Shown here one piece after another: positions 1 to 12,134 of a DNA stretch of 64,000 bases. The position numbers and the translations under genes were made by a program. The stretch's first letter is position 1; each line of letters begins with the position of its first letter. The DNA lies in assembly GCA_949775045.1 (NCBI GenBank), contig CATKSA010000099.1:62001-126000 (forward strand), read 5' to 3'. The DNA comes from Metridium senile (Eukaryota > Cnidaria > Anthozoa > Actiniaria > Metridiidae). Below the pieces are notes generated by a model. The model was not told where the DNA came from and ran no database searches. It saw only the letters and a list, made by a program, of their open reading frames with translations.

Positions 1-1530
1 TAAACGGATGATTTTTGTAACCCAGTAGTTACTGTGATTGTAAATTGATGATTTTTTGTAACCCAGTAGTTACTGTGCTTGTAAACAGATGATTTTTGTA
101 ACCCAGTAGTTACTGTGATTGTAAATTCATGAATTTTGTAACCCAGTAGTTACTGTGCTTGTAAACGGATGATTTTTGTAACCCAGTAGTTACTGTGATT
201 GTAAATTGATAATGTTTTGTAACCCAGTAGTTACTGTGATTGTAAACCGATGATTTTTGTAACGCAGTAGTTACTGTGATTGTAAATTGATGATTTTTTG
301 TAACCCAGTAGTTACTGTGATTGTAACCGGATAATTTTTGTAACCCAGTAGTTACTGTGATTGTATACGGACGAGTTTTGTAACCCAGTAGTTACTGTGA
401 TTGTAAACGGATGATTTTTGTAACCCAGTTGTTACTGTGATTGTAAATTGATGATTTTTTGTAACCCAGTAGTTACTGTGATTGTAAACGGATGATTTTT
501 GTAACCCAGTAGTTACTGTGATTGTAAATGAATGATGTTTGTAACCCAGTAGTTACTGTGATTGTAAACGGATGATTTTTGTAACCCTGTAGTTACTGTG
601 ATTGTAAACGGCCGAGTTTTGTAACCCAGTAGTTACTGTGAATGTAAATGAATGATTTTTTGTAAACCAGTAGTTACTGTGATTGTTAACGGACGAGTTT
701 TGTAACCCAGTAGTTACTGTGATTGTAAACTGATGATTTTTTGTAACCCAGTAGTTACTGTGATTGTAAATTGATGATTTTTTGTAACCCAGTAGTTACT
801 GTGCTTGTAAACAGATGATTTTTGTAACCCAGTAGTTACTGTGATTGTAAATTCATGAATTTTGTAACCCAGTAGTTACTGTGCTTGTAAACGGATGATT
901 TTTGTAACCCAGTAGTTACTGTGATTGTAAATTGATAATGTTTTGTAACCCAGTAGTTACTGTGATTGTAAACCGATGATTTTTGTAACGCAGTAGTTAC
1001 TGTGATTGTAAATTGATGATTTTTTGTAACCCAGTAGTTACTGTGATTGTAACCGGATAATTTTTGTAACCCAGTAGTTACTGTGATTGTATACGGACGA
1101 GTTTTGTAACCCAGTAGTTACTGTGATTGTAAACGGATGATTTTTGTAACCCAGTTGTTACTGTGATTGTAAATTGATGATTTTTTGTAACCCAGTAGTT
1201 ACTGTGATTGTAAACGGATGATTTTTGTAACCCAGTAGTTACTGTGATTGTAAATGAATGATGTTTGTAACCCAGTAGTTACTGTGATTGTAAACGGATG
1301 ATTTTTGTAACCCTGTAGTTACTGTGATTGTAAACGGCCGAGTTTTGTAACCCAGTAGTTACTGTGAATGTAAATGAATGATTTTTTGTAAACCAGTAGT
1401 TACTGTGATTGTTAACGGACGAGTTTTGTAACCCAGTAGTTACTGTGATTGTAAACTGATGATTTTTTGTAACCCAGTAGTTACTGTGATTGTAAATTGA
1501 TGATTTTTTGTAACCCAGTAGTTACTGTGA
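1..1530. repeat. 726-bp higher-order tandem duplication (18 monomers)
   Basis: The rare monomer GTGCTTGTAAACAGATG recurs with the motif GTAAACAGAT at 81 and 807, an offset of 726. The monomers that follow (AATTCATGAATT, AATTGATAATG, AACGCAG, ACCGGATAAT, AACGGCCGAG, GTTAACGGACG) repeat in the same order. The first monomer of the first copy is one T shorter than its counterpart. The copies diverge after about 1530. Confidence 0.9.
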
Positions 1531-1940
1531 TTGTAAACGGATGATTTTTGTAACCCAGTAGTTACTGTGATTGTATACGGACGAGTTTTGTAATCCAATA
1601 GTTACTGTGATTGTAAATGAATGATTTTTGTAACCCAGTACTTACTGTGATTGTAAATGGATGATTTTTTGTAACCCAGTAGTTACTGTGATTGTAAACG
1701 GGCGAGTTTTGTAACCTAGTAGTTACTGTGATTGTAAATGAATGATTTTTGTAACCCAGTACTTACTGTGATTGTAAACGGATGATTTTTGTAACCCAGT
1801 AATTACTGTGATTGTAAATTGATGATTTTTTGTAAACCAGTAGTTACTGTGATTGTATACGGACGAGTTTTGTAACCCAGTAGTTACTGTGATTGTAAAT
1901 GAATGATTTTTGTAATCCAGTACTTACTGTGATTGTAAAT
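1..1940. repeat. 40-41 bp satellite array, block 1
   Basis: About 48 head-to-tail monomers. Each has a near-constant part (GTAACCCAGTAGTTACTG followed by TGATTGTA) and a short variable part such as AACGGATGA, AATTGATGA, TACGGACGA or AATGAATGA ending in a T5-T6 run. T5 gives 40-bp and T6 gives 41-bp monomers. There is no credible coding potential. The block runs off the left edge of the window. Confidence 0.97.
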
Positions 1941-2310
1941 GGATTCTGTGTTTGTTCTAGTTATATGTATCGTGAGGATTTCGTGAAAGAAAAACAATAT
2001 AGAAGAGTTACTGGTAAATCTGTTGATAAAATTTACTTCTTTAACCTCATATAACCAAAAATATCAATAAGAACACTGTGAAGGCTGGTAAAGTTTTTGA
2101 AACACACATCGAAGGGAGTTGTTGTTATGAGCTTATGAAGAGGACTTGAATGCTTCGTTTGTTCGGCTAAACTCCGTCTGGCGAGCCACAGGCGACAGTT
2201 ATGGTATTAAAGATACACAAATAATTTCTGGCGATATGAATGTTCAAAGAAGAGAAGTTAAAACGTCTATAGCTGATGATATTGACAATAACAGCGAGGG
2301 CGCTAGATAT
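1941..2310 (+). repeat. 370-bp non-satellite segment, copy 1
   Basis: Starts GGATTCTGTGTTTGTTCTAG and ends GAGGGCGCTAGATAT, in satellite phase on both sides (GTAAATGGAT before, TTTGTATCCC after). It has no terminal inverted repeats. A 72-codon open frame at 2146 starts with TTG, has no in-frame ATG at its head and runs into satellite, so I do not call a gene. Two stretches, 2006-2036 and 2074-2103, resemble decayed satellite monomers. Confidence 0.95.
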
Positions 2311-4721
2311 TTGTATCCCAGTAGTTACTGTGATTGTAAATGGATAATTTTTGTAACCCAGTAATTACTGTTATTGTAAACGGATGATATTTGTAACCCA
2401 GTAATTACTGTGATTGTAAACGGATGAGCTTTGTAACCCAGTAGTTACTGTGATTGTAAATTGTTGATTTTTTGTAACCCGGTAGTTACTGTGATTGTAA
2501 CCGGATAATTTTTGTAACCCAGTAGTTACTGTGATTGTATACGGACGAGTTTTGTAACCCAATAGTTACTGTGATTGTAAACGGATGATTTTTGTAACCC
2601 AGTTGTTACTGTGATTGTAAATTGATGATTTTTTGTAACCCAGTAGTTACTGTGATTGTAAACGGATGATTTTTGTAACCCAGTAGTTACTGTGATTGTA
2701 AATGAATGATGTTTGTAACCCAGTAGTTACTGTGATTGTAAACGGTTGATTTTTGTAACCCAGTAGTTACTGTGATTGTAAACGGCCGAGTTTTGTAACC
2801 CAGTAGTTACTGTGAATGTAAATGAATGATTTTTTGTAAACCAGTAGTTACTGTGATTGTTAACGGACTAGTTTTGTAACCCAGTAGTTACTGTGATTGT
2901 AAACTGATGATTTTTTGTAAACCAGTAGTTACTGTGATTGTAAATGTATGATTTTTGTAACCCAGTAGTTACTGTGATTGTAAATTGATGATTTTTTGTA
3001 ACCCAGTAGTTACTGTGCTTGTAAACGGATGATTTTTGTAACCCAGTAGTTACTGTGATTGTAAATTGATGATTTTTTGTAACCCAGTAGTTACTGTGCT
3101 TGTAAACGGATGATTTTTGTAACCCAGTAGTTACTGTGATTGTAAATTGTTGATTTTTTGTAACCCAGTAGTTACTGTGATTGTAACCGGATAATTTTTG
3201 TAACCCAGTAGTTACTGTGATTGTATACGGACGAGTTTTGTAACCCAGTAGTTACTGTGATTGTAAACGGATGATTTTTGTAACCCAGTTGTTACTGTGA
3301 TTGTAAATTGATGATTTTTTGTAACCCAGTAGTTACTGTGATTGTAAACGGATGATTTTTGTAACCCAGTAGTTACTGTGATTGTAAATGAATGATGTTT
3401 GTAACCCAGTAGTTACTGTGATTGTAAACGGATGATTTTTGTAACCCAGTAGTTACTGTGATTGTAAACGGCCGAGTTTTGTAACCCAGTAGTTACTGTG
3501 AATGTAAATGAATGATTTTTTGTAAACCAGTAGTTACTGTGATTGTTAACGGACGAGTTTTGTAACCCAGTAGTTACTGTGATTGTAAACTGATGATTTT
3601 TTGTAAACCAGTAGTTACTGTGATTGTAAATGTATGATTTTTGTAACCCAGTAGTTACTGTGATTGTAAATTGATGATTTTTTGTAACCCAGTAGTTACT
3701 GTGCTTGTAAACGGATGATTTTTGTAACCCAGTAGTTACTGTGATTGTAAATTGATGATTTTTTGTAACCCAGTAGTTACTGTGATTGTAAATTGATGAT
3801 TTTTTGTCAACCAGTAGTTACTGTGATTGTAAACGGACGAGTTTTGTAACCCAGTAGTTACTGTGATTGTAAATGAATGATTTTTGTAACCAAGTACTTA
3901 CTGTGATTGTAAATGGATGATTTTTTGTAACCCAGTAGTTACTGTGATTGTAAACGGCCGAGTTTTGTAACCCAGTAGTTACTGTGATTGTAAATGAATG
4001 ATTTTTTGTAAACCAGTAGTTACTGTGATTGTTAACGGACGAGTTTTGTAACCCAGTAGTTACTGTGATTGTAAATGAATGATTTTTGTAACCCAGTTGT
4101 TACTGTGATTGTAAATTGATGATTTTTTGTAAACCAGTAGTTACTGTGATTGTAAACGTATGATTTTTGTAACCCAGTAGTTACTGTGATTGTAAATTGA
4201 TAATTTTTTGTAACCCAGTAGTTACTGTGATTGTAAACGGATGATTTTTGTAACGCAGTAGTTACTGTGATTGTAAATTGATGATTTTTTGTAACCCAGT
4301 AGTTACTGTGATTGTAAACGGATGATTTTTGTAACCCAGTAGTTACTGTGATTGTATACGGACGAGTTTTGTAATCCAGTAGTTACTGTGATTGTAAATG
4401 GATGATTTTTGTAACCCAGTACTTACTGTGATTGTAAATGGATGATTTTTTGTAACCTAGTAGTTACTGTGATTGTAAATGAATGATTTTTGTAACCCAG
4501 TACTTACTGTGATTGTAAACGGATGATTTTTGTAACCCAGTAATTACTGTGATTGTAAATTGATGATTTTTTGTAAACCAGTAGTTACTGTGATTGTAAA
4601 AGGATGATTTTTGTAACCCAGTAGTTACTGTGATTGTATACGGACGAGTTTTGTAACCCAGTAGTTACTGTGATTGTAAATGAATGATTTTTGTAATCCA
4701 GTACTTACTGTGATTGTAAAT
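2311..4721. repeat. Satellite array, block 2 (2411 bp)
   Basis: About 60 monomers. It has exactly the same length as block 5 (8431-10841) and nearly the same monomer order, as expected for the 6.12-kb higher-order duplication. It opens with the variants GTAATTACTGTTATTG and GATGATATTTG. No other content is visible. Confidence 0.96.
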
Positions 4722-5091
4722 GGATTCTGTGTTTGTTCTAGTTATATGTATCGTGAGGATTTCGTGAAAGAAAAACAATATAGAAGAGTTACTGGTAAAT
4801 CTGTTGATAAAATTTACTTCTTTAACCTCATATAACCAAAAATATCAATAAGAACACTGTGAAGGCTGGTAAAGTTTTTGAAACACACATCGAAGGGAGT
4901 TGTTGTTATGAGCTTATGAAGAGGACTTGAATGCTTCGTTTGTTCGGCTAAACTCCGTCTGGCGAGCCACAGGCGACAGTTATGGTATTAAAGATACACA
5001 AATAATTTCTGGCGATATGAATGTTCAAAGAAGAGAAGTTAAAACGTCTATAGCTGATGATATTGACAATAACAGCGAGGGCGCTAGATAT
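4722..5091 (+). repeat. 370-bp non-satellite segment, copy 2
   Basis: I saw no difference from copy 1. It is the paralogue of the segment that carries the retrotransposon (copy 5) and keeps the uninterrupted target CTGATGATATTG at about 5054-5065, so it serves as the empty-site reference. Confidence 0.95.
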
Positions 5092-6087
5092 TTGTATCCC
5101 AGTAGTTACTGTGATTGTAAATGGATAATTTTTGTAACCCAGTAGTTACTGTGATTGTAAACGGACGAGTTTTGTAACCCAGTCGTTACTGTGATTGTAA
5201 ATGAATGATTTTTGTAACCCAGTAGTTACTGTGATTGTAAACGGATGATTTTTGTAACCCAGTAGTTACTGTGATTGTAAATTGATGATTTTTTGTAACC
5301 CAGTAGTTACTGTGATTGTAAACGGATGATTTTTGTAACCCAGTAGTTACTGTGATTGTATACGGACGAGTTTTGTAATCCAGTAGTTACTGTGATTGTA
5401 AATGAATGATTTTTGTAACCCAGTACTTACTGTGATTGTAAATGGATGATTTTTTGTAACCTAGTAGTTACTGTGATTGTAAATGAATGATTTTTGTAAC
5501 CCAGTACTTACTGTGATTGTAAACGGACGAGTTTTGTAACCCAGTCGTTACTGTGATTGTAAATGAATGATTTTTGTAACCCAGTAGTTACTGTGATTGT
5601 AAACGGATGATTTTTGTAACCCAGTAGTTACTGTGATTGTAAATTGATGATTTTTTGTAACCCAGTAGTTACTGTGATTGTAAACGGATGATTTTTGTAA
5701 CCCAGTAGTTACTGTGATTGTATACGGACGAGTTTTGTAATCCAGTAGTTACTGTGATTGTAAATGAATGATTTTTGTAACCCAGTACTTACTGTGATTG
5801 TAAATGGATGATTTTTTGTAACCTAGTAGTTACTGTGATTGTAAATGAATGATTTTTGTAACCCAGTACTTACTGTGATTGTAAACGGATGATTTTTGTA
5901 ACCCAGTAATTACTGTGATTGTAAATTGATGATTTTTTGTAAACCAGTAGTTACTGTGATTGTAAAAGGATGATTTTTGTAACCCAGTAGTTACTGTGAT
6001 TGTATACGGACGAGTTTTGTAACCCAGTAGTTACTGTGATTGTAAATGAATGATTTTTGTAATCCAGTACTTACTGTGATTGTAAAT
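5092..6087. repeat. Satellite array, block 3 (996 bp) with internal 362-bp duplication
   Basis: About 25 monomers. A nine-monomer word is present twice: ACGGACGAG with the rare CCCAGTCGTTAC at 5161 and again at 5523, offset 362. The equal-length block 6 (23959-24954) shows the same internal duplication. Confidence 0.93.
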
Positions 6088-6457
6088 GGATTCTGTGTTT
6101 GTTCTAGTTATATGTATCGTGAGGATTTCGTGAAAGAAAAACAATATAGAAGAGTTACTGGTAAATCTGTTGATAAAATTTACTTCTTTAACCTCATATA
6201 ACCAAAAATATCAATAAGAACACTGTGAAGGCTGGTAAAGTTTTTGAAACACACATCGAAGGGAGTTGTTGTTATGAGCTTATGAAGAGGACTTGAATGC
6301 TTCGTTTGTTCGGCTAAACTCCGTCTGGCGAGCCACAGGCGACAGTTATGGTATTAAAGATACACAAATAATTTCTGGCGATATGAATGTTCAAAGAAGA
6401 GAAGTTAAAACGTCTATAGCTGATGATATTGACAATAACAGCGAGGGCGCTAGATAT
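6088..6457 (+). repeat. 370-bp non-satellite segment, copy 3
   Basis: No difference from copy 1 seen by eye. As with nearly all copies it follows the same four satellite monomers, the last being an AATGAATGA type with the unusual GTAATCCAGTACTTACTG. Confidence 0.95.
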
Positions 6458-8060
6458 TTGTATCCCAGTAGTTACTGTGATTGTAAATGGATAATTTTTG
6501 TAACCCAGTAATTACTGTTATTGTAAACGGATGATATTTGTAACCCAGTAATTACTGTGATTGTAAACGGATGAGCTTTGTAACCCAGTAGTTACTGTGA
6601 TTGTAAATGGATGATGTTTTTGTAAACCAGTAGTTACTGTGATTGTAAACGGACGAGTTTTGTAAACCAGTAGTTACTGTGATTGTAAACGGACGAGTTT
6701 TGTAACCCAGTAGTTACTGTGATTGTAAACGGATGATTTTTGTAACCCAGTAGTTACTGTGATTGTAAATTGTTGATTTTTTGTAACCCAGTAGTTACTG
6801 TGATTGTAACCGGATGATTTTTGTAACCCAGTAGTTACTGTGATTGTAAATGAATGATTTTTGTAACCCAGTTGTTACTGTGATTGTAAATTGATGACTT
6901 TTTATAACCCAGTAGTTACTGTGATTGTAAACGGATGATTTTTGTAACCCAGTAGTTACTGTGATTGTAAACAGACGAGTTTGGTAACCCAGTAGTTACT
7001 GTGATTGTAAAGGGATGATTTTTGTAACCCAGTAGTTACTGTGATTGTAAACGGCCGAGTTTTGTAACCCAGTAGTTACTGTGAATGTAAATGAATGATT
7101 TTTTGTAAACCAGTAGTTACTGTGATTGTTAACGGACGAGTTTTGTAACCCAGTAGTTACTGTGATTATAAATGAATGATTTTTGTAACCCAGTAGTTAC
7201 TGTGATTGTAAACTGATGATTTTTTGTAAACCAGTAGTTACTGTGATTGTAAATGAATGATGTTTGTAACCCAGTAGTTACTGTGATTGTAAACTGATGA
7301 TTTTTTGTAAACCAGTAGTTACTGTGATTGTAAATGTATGATTTTTGTAACCCAGTAATTACTGTGATTGTAAATGGATAATTTTTGTAACCCAGTATTT
7401 ACTGTGATTGTAAACGGATGATATTTGTAACCCAGTAATTACTGTGATTGTAAACGGATGAGTTTTGTAACCCAGTAGTTACTGTGATTGTAAATGGATG
7501 ATTTTTTGTAAACCAGTAGTTACTGTGATTGTAAACGGACGAGTTTTGTAACCCAGTCGTTACTGTGATTGTAAATGAATGATTTTTGTAACCCAGTAGT
7601 TACTGTGATTGTAAACGGATGATTTTTGTAACCCAGTAGTTACTGTGATTGTAAATTGATGATTTTTTTGTAACCCAGTAGTTACTGTGATTGTAAACGG
7701 ATGATTTTTGTAACCCAGTAGTTAATGTGATTGTATACGGACGAGTTTTGTAATGCAGTAGTTACTGTGATTGTAAATGAATGATTTTTGTAACCCAATA
7801 CTTACTGTGATTGTAAATGGATGATTTTTTGTAACCCAGTAGTTACTGTGATTGTAAACGGGCGAGTTTTGTAACCTAGTAGTTACTGTGATTGTAAATT
7901 GATGATTTTTTGTAAACCAGTAGTTACTGTGATTGTAAAAGGATGATTTTTGTAACCCAGTAGTTACTGTGATTGTATACGGACGAGTTTTGTAACCCAG
8001 TAGTTACTGTGATTGTAAATGAATGATTTTTGTAATCCAGTACTTACTGTGATTGTAAAT
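6458..8060. repeat. Satellite array, block 4 (1603 bp)
   Basis: About 40 monomers, matching block 7 (25325-26926) in order. Copy-specific changes include T7 near 7663, GTTAATGTG near 7721 and TAATGCAGTA near 7752, against T6, GTTACTGTG and TAATCCAGTA in block 7. Confidence 0.95.
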
Positions 8061-8430
8061 GGATTCTGTGTTTGTTCTAGTTATATGTATCGTGAGGATT
8101 TCGTGAAAGAAAAACAATATAGAAGAGTTACTGGTAAATCTGTTGATAAAATTTACTTCTTTAACCTCATATAACCAAAAATATCAATAAGAACACTGTG
8201 AAGGCTGGTAAAGTTTTTGAAACACACATCGAAGGGAGTTGTTGTTATGAGCTTATGAAGAGGACTTGAATGCTTCGTTTGTTCGGCTAAACTCCGTCTG
8301 GCGAGCCACAGGCGACAGTTATGGTATTAAAGATACACAAATAATTTCTGGCGATATGAATGTTCAAAGAAGAGAAGTTAAAACGTCTATAGCTGATGAT
8401 ATTGACAATAACAGCGAGGGCGCTAGATAT
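8061..8430 (+). repeat. 370-bp non-satellite segment, copy 4
   Basis: No difference from copy 1 seen by eye. It opens the second copy of the 6.12-kb higher-order unit. Confidence 0.95.
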
Positions 8431-10841
8431 TTGTATCCCAGTAGTTACTGTGATTGTAAATGGATAATTTTTGTAACCCAGTAATTACTGTTATTGTAAA
8501 CGGATGATATTTGTAACCCAGTAATTACTGTGATTGTAAACGGATGAGCTTTGTAACCCAGTAGTTACTGTGATTGTAAATTGTTGATTTTTTGTAACCC
8601 GGTAGTTACTGTGATTGTAACCGGATAATTTTTGTAACCCAGTAGTTACTGTGATTGTATACGGACGAGTTTTGTAACCCAATAGTTACTGTGATTGTAA
8701 ACGGATGATTTTTGTAACCCATTTGTTACTGTGATTGTAAATTGATGATTTTTTGTAACCCAGTAGTTACTGTGATTGTAAACGGATGATTTTTGTAACC
8801 CAGTAGTTACTGTGATTGTAAATGAATGATGTTTGTAACCCAGTAGTTACTGTGATTGTAAACGGTTGATTTTTGTAACCCAGTAGTTACTGTGATTGTA
8901 AACGGCCGAGTTTTGTAACCCAGTAGTTACTGTGAATGTAAATGAATGATTTTTTGTAAACCAGTAGTTACTGTGATTGTTAACGGACTAGTTTTGTAAC
9001 CCAGTAGTTACTGTGATTGTAAACTGATGATTTTTTGTAAACCAGTAGTTACTGTGATTGTAAATGTATGATTTTTGTAACCCAGTAGTTACTGTGATTG
9101 TAAATTGATGATTTTTTGTAACCCAGTAGTTACTGTGCTTGTAAACGGATGATTTTTGTAACCCAGTAGTTACTGTGATTGTAAATTGATGATTTTTTGT
9201 AACCCAGTAGTTACTGTGCTTGTAAACGGATGATTTTTGTAACCCAGTAGTTACTGTGATTGTAAATTGTTGATTTTTTGTAACCCAGTAGTTACTGTGA
9301 TTGTAACCGGATAATTTTTGTAACCCAGTAGTTACTGTGATTGTATACGGACGAGTTTTGTAACCCAGTAGTTACTGTGATTGTAAACGGATGATTTTTG
9401 TAACCCAGTTGTTACTGTGATTGTAAATTGATGATTTTTTGTAACCCAGTAGTTACTGTGATTGTAAACGGATGATTTTTGTAACCCAGTAGTTACTGTG
9501 ATTGTAAATGAATGATGTTTGTAACCCAGTAGTTACTGTGATTGTAAACGGATGATTTTTGTAACCCAGTAGTTACTGTGATTGTAAACGGCCGAGTTTT
9601 GTAACCCAGTAGTTACTGTGAATGTAAATGAATGATTTTTTGTAAACCAGTAGTTACTGTGATTGTTAACGGACGAGTTTTGTAACCCAGTAGTTACTGT
9701 GATTGTAAACTGATGATTTTTTGTAAACCAGTAGTTACTGTGATTGTAAATGTATGATTTTTGTAACCCAGTAGTTACTGTGATTGTAAATTGATGATTT
9801 TTTGTAACCCAGTAGTTACTGTGCTTGTAAACGGATGATTTTTGTAACCCAGTAGTTACTGTGATTGTAAATTGATGATTTTTTGTAACCCAGTAGTTAC
9901 TGTGATTGTAAATTGATGATTTTTTGTCAACCAGTAGTTACTGTGATTGTAAACGGACGAGTTTTGTAACCCAGTAGTTACTGTGATTGTAAATGAATGA
10001 TTTTTGTAACCAAGTACTTACTGTGATTGTAAATGGATGATTTTTTGTAACCCAGTAGTTACTGTGATTGTAAACGGCCGAGTTTTGTAACCCAGTAGTT
10101 ACTGTGATTGTAAATGAATGATTTTTTGTAAACCAGTAGTTACTGTGATTGTTAACGGACGAGTTTTGTAACCCAGTAGTTACTGTGATTGTAAATGAAT
10201 GATTTTTGTAACCCAGTTGTTACTGTGATTGTAAATTGATGATTTTTTGTAAACCAGTAGTTACTGTGATTGTAAACGTATGATTTTTGTAACCCAGTAG
10301 TTACTGTGATTGTAAATTGATAATTTTTTGTAACCCAGTAGTTACTGTGATTGTAAACGGATGATTTTTGTAACGCAGTAGTTACTGTGATTGTAAATTG
10401 ATGATTTTTTGTAACCCAGTAGTTACTGTGATTGTAAACGGATGATTTTTGTAACCCAGTAGTTACTGTGATTGTATACGGACGAGTTTTGTAATCCAGT
10501 AGTTACTGTGATTGTAAATGGATGATTTTTGTAACCCAGTACTTACTGTGATTGTAAATGGATGATTTTTTGTAACCTAGTAGTTACTGTGATTGTAAAT
10601 GAATGATTTTTGTAACCCAGTACTTACTGTGATTGTAAACGGATGATTTTTGTAACCCAGTAATTACTGTGATTGTAAATTGATGATTTTTTGTAAACCA
10701 GTAGTTACTGTGATTGTAAAAGGATGATTTTTGTAACCCAGTAGTTACTGTGATTGTATACGGACGAGTTTTGTAACCCAGTAGTTACTGTGATTGTAAA
10801 TGAATGATTTTTGTAATCCAGTACTTACTGTGATTGTAAAT
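8431..10841. repeat. Satellite array, block 5 (2411 bp)
   Basis: About 60 monomers in the same order and total length as block 2. Isolated substitutions, for example CATTTGTTAC near 8720, distinguish the two. Confidence 0.95.
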
Positions 10842-11180
10842 GGATTCTGTGTTTGTTCTAGTTATATGTATCGTGAGGATTTCGTGAAAGAAAAACAATA
10901 TAGAAGAGTTACTGGTAAATCTGTTGATAAAATTTACTTCTTTAACCTCATATAACCAAAAATATCAATAAGAACACTGTGAAGGCTGGTAAAGTTTTTG
11001 AAACACACATCGAAGGGAGTTGTTGTTATGAGCTTATGAAGAGGACTTGAATGCTTCGTTTGTTCGGCTAAACTCCGTCTGGCGAGCCACAGGCGACAGT
11101 TATGGTATTAAAGATACACAAATAATTTCTGGCGATATGAATGTTCAAAGAAGAGAAGTTAAAACGTCTATAGCTGATGA
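10842..11180 (+). repeat. 370-bp segment, copy 5, left part
   Basis: First 339 bp of the segment. The retrotransposon starts at 11181. The remaining 31 bp resume at 23928 after the duplicated GATGA. Confidence 0.95.
11176..11180. repeat. Target-site duplication, left (GATGA)
   Basis: GATGA lies directly before the TG that opens the 5' LTR and again at 23923-23927 after the CA that ends the 3' LTR. Empty copies of the segment read TAGCT-GATGA-TATTG once. A 5-bp duplication fits BEL/Pao integrases. Confidence 0.93.
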
Positions 11181-11431
11181 TGTGATAAACGCCCACGAAC
11201 TTTAAAGTAATACTAAATGTAAATTTAACTGTGTTTATTCTTCTTTTGTTTCCTGCCCTTTGTTCATGTACGTTCACTTCATATTTGCATAAGTATTTTT
11301 GGTTAAGTAATTCATAGTTCTAGTAATTTTGTCACTTGTAACGGAGATCGCAAGAAGCTTCAATGTCAGATAACCGTACGAAACAGTAATAAACGAGTGA
11401 ATCTACATGGAGAACAAATGCGTCCGTTACA
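11181..11431 (+). repeat. 5' LTR (251 bp)
   Basis: Begins TGTGATAAACGCCC and ends GCGTCCGTTACA. It appears identical to the 3' LTR at 23672-23922. AATAAA at 11388-11393 is a plausible polyadenylation signal when transcribed as the 3' copy. I see no clear TATA box. Identity of the two outer LTRs indicates a young insertion. Confidence 0.96.
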
Positions 11432-11451
11432 AATAGTTATCTGACAAGCTT
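11355..11451 (+). promoter_or_regulatory. Potential U5-leader stem, with candidate primer-binding region just after it
   Basis: LTR bases 11355-11374 (AAGCTTCAATGTCAGATAAC) can pair with leader bases 11436-11451 (GTTATCTGACAAGCTT): 10 + 6 base pairs with a 4-nt bulge (CAAT). The stem closes right before TGGACCTTGAATC (11451 onward), the first TGG-led sequence after the LTR and hence a candidate primer-binding site. I cannot match that sequence to a particular tRNA. Confidence 0.4.
11388..11393 (+). promoter_or_regulatory. AATAAA polyadenylation signal in LTR
   Basis: Canonical hexamer 38 bp before the end of the LTR. The copy that would act in the transcript is at 23879-23884 in the 3' LTR. 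Confidence 0.6.
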
Positions 11452-12134
11452 GGACCTTGAATCATGGATATCAAAAGCCCTGGAAAACATGAGAAATACA
11501 GTGCTCTAAAGAAAGTTCTGTAGTGATGGAGCATCAAGATCTGTGGGCCTCAAAAACAGCTTTAAAGGGAGTCCTAACAAGAACGCAACGAAGGATCGAA
11601 GAGCTTTTACTCGATGGAACAGAAGAAGAAGTAAAGAAAGCGAAGGCATCGTTCGACAACTCTTTTACAAAATACTCAAACATCGTAAGTAAACTTCTAC
11701 TTTATATCAATGATCAAGATTGCCGCTCAGAACTGAGCCTAGAACACACAAGTATAAAAAGAAACAAACTTGAACTAGACACTCGTATAGTGCAATGGCT
11801 TTCAAATCGTGTTGATTCATCAGATAACATATCAGAATGGGGCCGGCGCAGCCATATGTCTTCGAGGAGCAATAGAGAATTTAGCGAGATGAAAATACGC
11901 CAGACATTACGGAGGCAGCAGATAGAAAGGCGCGAAGAAGAGTTAAGGAGAGAGAGAGAACTTCATGAATTACGAGTTTCATTAGAAGAACTAGAATATC
12001 AGGATATGGACTTAGTATCAAACATTTCTGAAAGACAAAATTTACAAGAACAAAAGTACACTCTTTTACCGTTCGGACTTGCGTCCTATCAGATGAATCA
12101 ACACAGTTCTTTAAGACCACCAGTAACAGTACAG

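Larger units (their letters stand above)
1941..8060. repeat. 6.12-kb higher-order unit, copy A
   Basis: Contains three 370-bp segments with start-to-start spacings of 2781, 1366 and 1973 bp. The same series (2781, 1366, 1972) follows from 8061 once the retrotransposon and its duplicated 5 bp are subtracted, so this is a large tandem duplication. Differences I saw are isolated: CAGTTGTTAC near 2603 against CATTTGTTAC near 8723, and a T7 run near 7663 against T6 in the other copy. Confidence 0.92.

Noticed and set aside
1941..2310. MITE or other DNA transposon for the 370-bp segment
   Set aside because: No terminal inverted repeats, at best a 3-bp GAT on both sides, and every copy sits in the same satellite context, so the copies spread with the array instead of by transposition.
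2146..2364. 72-codon open frame repeated in most 370-bp segments
   Set aside because: It starts with TTG, has no ATG at its head, ends inside satellite, and is cut short where the next monomer reads GTAACCC (after copies 11 and 13). The repetition reflects DNA duplication; nothing indicates protein selection.
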